Source: Labia minor (Eukaryota; Arthropoda; Insecta; Dermaptera; Spongiphoridae). Taken from it: a DNA stretch of 64,000 nt. The notes under the pieces were generated by a model. The model had not been told where the DNA came from. It searched no databases and saw nothing but the letters and a program-made list of their open reading frames with translations. This document shows, piece by piece, positions 60,240 through 64,000 of the stretch. The position numbers and the translations under genes are program-made. The stretch spans positions 42,793,155 to 42,857,154 of the forward strand of contig OY720347.1 of NCBI GenBank assembly GCA_963082975.1. Reading direction: 5' to 3'. How positions within the stretch are numbered: position 1 is the stretch's first letter; every line of letters begins with the position of its first letter.

Positions 60240-61180
60240 TACGCTATTAAGAACATGTTCAGGTCATGATTAACTTTTTTGGGCAGGGCTTTTGTTTAAA
60301 ACATATTATAATAAAGGTATTCTATTCAAATTTCTCTGATATGATTAGCAATTGACATCTGACAATGATTATGTAGTCTGTTTGGAAAATACTTTCTCTC
60401 TATATTGAGTCGATTTTATACATTTTAAATAAGAGAAGGTGAATTTTAATAAAAAAGAATCATGACTATTTTTCATTTTGACAGTTGACCATGAACTAAT
60501 GTGCTTTGTGATGCCTCAAAGGGTTAAAAAAGTAGAAAAGGAAAACACCAAAAGTTGGTGAGCCGGAGGGGATTTTCGGGCGTTTAAGTCGCCCGCGACC
60601 ACTGATCCCTATCAACCAAGTGGACACACAATTTACTTCTATTACATGAATATATAATTAATATCTGAATAAATAATATCCCAGGTTGGGCCTTAGGCCT
60701 CAGCAGCTGCCTGGAAAAAAGAATATTTGTGCCAAACAAGTCCTTATTAATTGGAATTACGTGACTTATTAAGGTAATCACAATGCACTGATGGTAATAT
60801 CGTCCTTGATACCCCCTATTTATTCGTTTTGACGATGTTTCTTCGTTTCTCCATGTGTATTTATTCGAAAATGTAATTCAATTGTCTTTACCTGCGCCAT
60901 TAAACCCTTAAGGACTTCGTGTCCGGGACAATTCATGCATAGCATATCAGTCGCCCCTGGAGGCATTACTCGACTCATTTTCATGCATGTGCTTTCATAG
61001 ATCTTCACCTCGTCTTTTTTATCCAAATACTTAATTACAAACCATCGGAGTGAGTGTGATTGAAAAGGCACAGACCAAAGCAAATACCTGTTTGATGCTT
61101 ACAATGAATCGAATTATTCAAACCAATCAGCCTCTTTTTCTCTTTCGATTTTTTCTCTCGCCATAAAAACAGAAACGAAA
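60240..61180. other. Prominent G+C-richer island
   Basis: 60480-61130 is complex throughout. It includes a nested stem arrangement at 60555-60619, CAGCAGCTGCCTGG (E-box CAGCTG) at about 60700, and TTATTAATTGGAATTACGTG with homeodomain-like cores near 60745. An open minus frame at 60820-61098 contains a good 5' splice site. The island resembles the clusters of constrained elements near developmental genes. Confidence 0.45.
60892..61087 (-). CDS. Weak candidate internal exon, unknown product
   Basis: On the minus strand a 92-codon open stretch reads in part SLRWFVIKYLDKKDEVKIYE and MNCPGHEVLKGLMAQ, and then meets GCGCAG|GTAAAG at 60892/60891, a strong 5' splice site. Upstream a possible 3' splice site, CAAACAG at 61094-61088, is preceded by purine-rich DNA rather than a pyrimidine tract, which weakens the case. 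The exon would be 196 nt. The MNCPGH string recalls threonyl-tRNA synthetase motif 2 but the surrounding residues do not fit that family. A conserved non-coding element with an accidental open frame is at least as likely. Confidence 0.2.
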
Positions 61181-61600
61181 AATTATTTTTTATTTAATAA
61201 CATCTTTAATATTACTTTTACATTTTATAATTACTTTATATCCTCAATTAATTTGTGTGAATAAACTTAAAAAAAAAATATTTATTCAAATTCAAATGAC
61301 TTTGTAAGGAAAATTTGAAAAAACAAGCTTTTAATGAGAGTCAACAAGTTTATCGTTTATTTATTTATTTAATTTTGATAAAAATTAGAGTCGGTTATTT
61401 AAAAAAAAAAAAAAAACAAAACAATTTATTCATTTTATTCAATTCATTTATACTTACAACTTTCAATGATGATTTTTTTTTTCAAGCATCATTTTTCAAA
61501 TATTTGACAATAATTTACCAATTTAGGATGTATTTATTTATTTTTTTACCAATGGATTCTCGAGTTTTGTTTTTAGAAAAAGTTGACAATTATGGAATAA
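61181..61600. other. A+T-rich DNA without a gene
   Basis: The frame at 61315-61608 runs through poly-A and poly-T and is not credible. Confidence 0.6.
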
Positions 61601-62220
61601 CGAGATGAACCAATAAGGGCAACTGGAATGTGTCTAGTAGCAGAAAGTTTGCAGGCGTTTATCAAATGAAAGTTACAATTTATGAGCGGTGGTAATTCTT
61701 CAAACACATTGAATGTTTGAGGAAAAACACTGTTTGGTTAGAGATAGAGCGCTTTATTAGAATTTTAATAAGAACAACTCCCGTTTGCCTCTTTGTAAAG
61801 AAGGTTTGAACAACATTTTAGAAGACGATCTTTCATTTAACACACAAACAAAACAATCCATTTTATTTATCATTTGATTTAAAAATACATTTCAAATATT
61901 TTCCATAATAATATAAAATATCAATTTTATATTACGTAGTATTATATTTTTCAATTAAATGTCAAATTTTAGCGTTTATTTCTATTAAATACATACCTAA
62001 TACCTAATTAATATGATACTATTCATACGTATTACTATATTAAATATAAGATAAAAAAATTCTTTTAGAATAATTTCTTTCTTTCATTCATTTACTCATT
62101 CATTACCATTACTCGAGCGGGTCTGAGAATGTTTCCATTAGTTTTCATATGCTTATTCGAGGTATGGGAGAGGGGGTGTTTGCATAAATAAACCGGTTCG
62201 TGGAAACAACGAAATATAAT
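61601..62220. other. Mixed DNA with two small richer patches
   Basis: Patches at 61600-61830 and 62105-62210 are more complex than the A/T-rich DNA between them. No coding frame. Confidence 0.35.
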
Positions 62221-62569
62221 CTAAAATTCTTATGAGATTAGATAAAGATTTATTCTTTTTTTCAGCAATTTAGAATAAAAATATTTTTTTTAAATTTTCA
62301 AGCATAAGCTCTTTTTTGTTGCTTTTTCGTGTTTTTTTTTTATTTGATTATTTAATAGAGAAAAATTAATAAATAATCAAATAAAAAGCAATTCAGCGAT
62401 TAAAAAAGTGTGTTATTAAAATTAAATTAAATTAGTATATTATCATATTAAAATATTTCAAAATTAATCATTCAATTAAAAATATATTTCAAACATTATA
62501 AATAATAAATATTAATATTTACGGATAGACTCTAAGAATCACTTTAAAGAGAAATTATTAATTATTGAA
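62221..62569. other. A+T-rich DNA
   Basis: A/T runs only. Confidence 0.6.
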
Positions 62570-62810
62570 TTTCTTTAGGTCCGAACTTGAGTCTTCAGTG
62601 TGGTAGACTGTTGTGCTAACTACTGGTTTTTTTTTTGTTTAAAATGTGTGTTTATTGAGCTAATCATTTAGAAAAGATATTTACAAAGAAGATTATCCCC
62701 AAACATATATGGGATATACCTACAATTTAATAAGAAATAAAAAAATTTATATCAAAATTGTGCAGAATAGCATATTCGTGTGCTAACCACTGAATCACTT
62801 TAAAAAAAAA
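62570..62810 (-). repeat. Two tRNA-like scraps
   Basis: The minus strand carries AGTAGTTAGCACAACAGTCT then CTCAAGTTCGGACCT (62573-62625). Separately, TTCAGTGGTTAGCACACGAA lies at about 62775-62800. Both look like decayed tRNA-derived SINE heads. No tails or target duplications are recognised. Confidence 0.4.
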
Positions 62811-63223
62811 TTCTTTATTTTTATTTATTATTTTCTTTTTTTTATTAATATATATATACTTATATATTATTAGGAATAAGATAAATCTTTTTATTTTTGA
62901 ATTTTTAAAATATTTAATATTCAATATATTATACATGCAACCATTATAATTATTTTATTTTTTCTAGGAAAAAAATTGTAAATATGGAAAAAATTTAATT
63001 GAACATAAGTAATAATAATAATATTTTCTGAATTTTTTATACTTTTATATTTCACAGGCTGTTAAATTTAAAATTGTATTATTTAACTCATTTAAAAATA
63101 TTTCATTTAAATTGCGTGATTCATTAATTCATTAAATTATTCTTTAACAAAAATATATTAATCGCTAATTTTTCTTTATGAAAATAATATTAATAATTTA
63201 TGTTAAAATTTGAATTTAAATAA
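62811..63223. other. A+T-rich DNA without a gene
   Basis: A/T runs only; the frame at 62727-62936 is A/T-driven. Confidence 0.65.
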
Positions 63224-63687
63224 GCTGGAGTGTCTCCACTCGACTATCTCGCAATTTGAATTGGATTAAATAACATAATATATTATATTTAAATTCAATT
63301 TAATTAATTATAAATTATAAATAATAAATATTAAACCAGCGCATGTTTGGTTTTTTATTGATGGCACCATGGCACGTGTTGGCGCGTGAGATTTGCAGTG
63401 TTAAAAAATTAATTCTGGTACTTTCAGCGATTCAATCAAGCTGAAATTCTATATATAGCAGTTTTATACAATTATTAATCATGTGAAAAATTATCAAACA
63501 TATATCTTTATTTTTACGGTCACTTTAGAGGAAAAAAATCAAAACGTTGTAGGTAATAACCCTCTTCCGGTTGAGTTACATTTCTCAAAAGTTGTTAGAA
63601 AACTACGAATTTTGAATAATGCCCATGTACCAAATTTCATGATTCTAACTCAAACCGTTTTTGAGTAATCTTGTCTACATAGATACA

Positions 63688-63723
<36 letters not shown>

Positions 63724-63839
63724 TTTTTCTCAACCTTAGTGAAAATGATTCAGGAACCTTCAAAACGTATAAAAACATCAAAATCTCAACATCGAAAATT
63801 TTCGTGATCGCAATACTATCTCTGGCGAGATAGTAAAAA
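63224..63839 (+). mobile_element. Interspersed element family 2, full-length copy
   Basis: Starts GCTGGAGTGTCTCCACTCGA at 63224 and ends GGCGAGATAGTAAAAA. A pure (CA)n run at about 63688-63719 replaces the mixed tract of the other copies. The frame at 63483-63668 is repeat-derived. Confidence 0.9.
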
Positions 63840-63949
63840 TTAATTTCAAGATATAAAATAATATAATTAAATTTTCACTTAATTAATTCAAATATATAAA
63901 ATAAATAAATAAATAAAAATTATATAAAAAAATATGAACAAAAAAAAAA

Positions 63950-64000
63950 ACAGAACCGATCGATGCTTTACAATAAAATAATTTCCAAAAAACAATATAT
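63950..64000 (+). repeat. Edge of a diverged family 1 copy
   Basis: CAGAACCGATCGATGCTTTA followed by AATTTCC corresponds to the family 1 5' end (GAACCGACCGACGGTTTGAA ... TTTCCAGC). It runs off the window. Confidence 0.5.

Noticed and set aside
60910-60990. MNCPGH string suggesting threonyl-tRNA synthetase
   Set aside because: The residues on both sides do not match that enzyme; a six-residue match is accidental.

Overview
This window looks like 64 kb of gene-poor, very A+T-rich arthropod (most likely insect) nuclear DNA. I find no convincing host protein-coding gene. The reasons for the arthropod call are indirect: Helitrons with A|TC...CTAG|T borders, mariner, hAT and piggyBac-type deletion derivatives, a tRNA-derived SINE, LINE fragments of a type common in insects, and a primer-binding site matching animal tRNA-Gln. 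The exact lineage cannot be fixed by reading alone. Almost all open frames are chance frames in low-complexity DNA or lie inside repeats.

Layout. 0-2.4 kb: A+T-rich DNA, one interspersed element (family 1) and a G+C-richer single-copy island. 2.47-7.25 kb: a complete-looking, very young LTR element (two 853-bp LTRs with one difference seen by eye, tRNA-Gln primer site, polypurine tract, one 536-codon frame built of four repeats of 86-89 residues, no recognisable polymerase). 7.25-13.9 kb: repeat relics, an island at 8.7-9.3 kb, a diverged inverted pair near 10 kb, and a family 2 element. 13.95-15.82 kb: a Helitron on the minus strand carrying a LINE fragment. 16-25.7 kb: islands alternating with A+T-rich DNA, a LINE tail and a family 1 copy. 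25.77-29.41 kb: two hAT-type miniature elements with 8-bp target duplications. 30.7-35 kb: islands and a family 1 copy. 36-41.5 kb: a family 1b relic, a piggyBac-type miniature element, a family 2 copy, a mariner derivative and an island. 44-48 kb: a family 1 copy, a Helitron 5' end, a 16-G run and a second complete Helitron with the same LINE fragment. 48-57.8 kb: SINE-like relics, families 1, 2 and 3, a SINE with perfect target duplication and a hAT miniature element. 58-62 kb: the densest single-copy islands, including a possible structured fold and one weak exon candidate. 63.2 kb to the end: a family 2 copy and the edge of a further family 1 copy.

The most interesting pattern is that three interspersed families (1, 2 and 3), unlike in most of their sequence, share one plan: a short hairpin at the 5' end, a 10-11 bp subterminal inverted motif at both ends, a central microsatellite, a conserved 'AAATTTGGTA'/'AACCGGAAG' block, and a 3' hairpin closing in GTAAAAA. 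This matches what is known of Helentron-associated (HINE/DINE-1-like) rolling-circle elements, but that assignment is inference. The second theme is a set of G+C-richer islands, every few kb, that look like constrained non-coding DNA such as that around developmental regulator genes. That reading needs comparison with a related genome.
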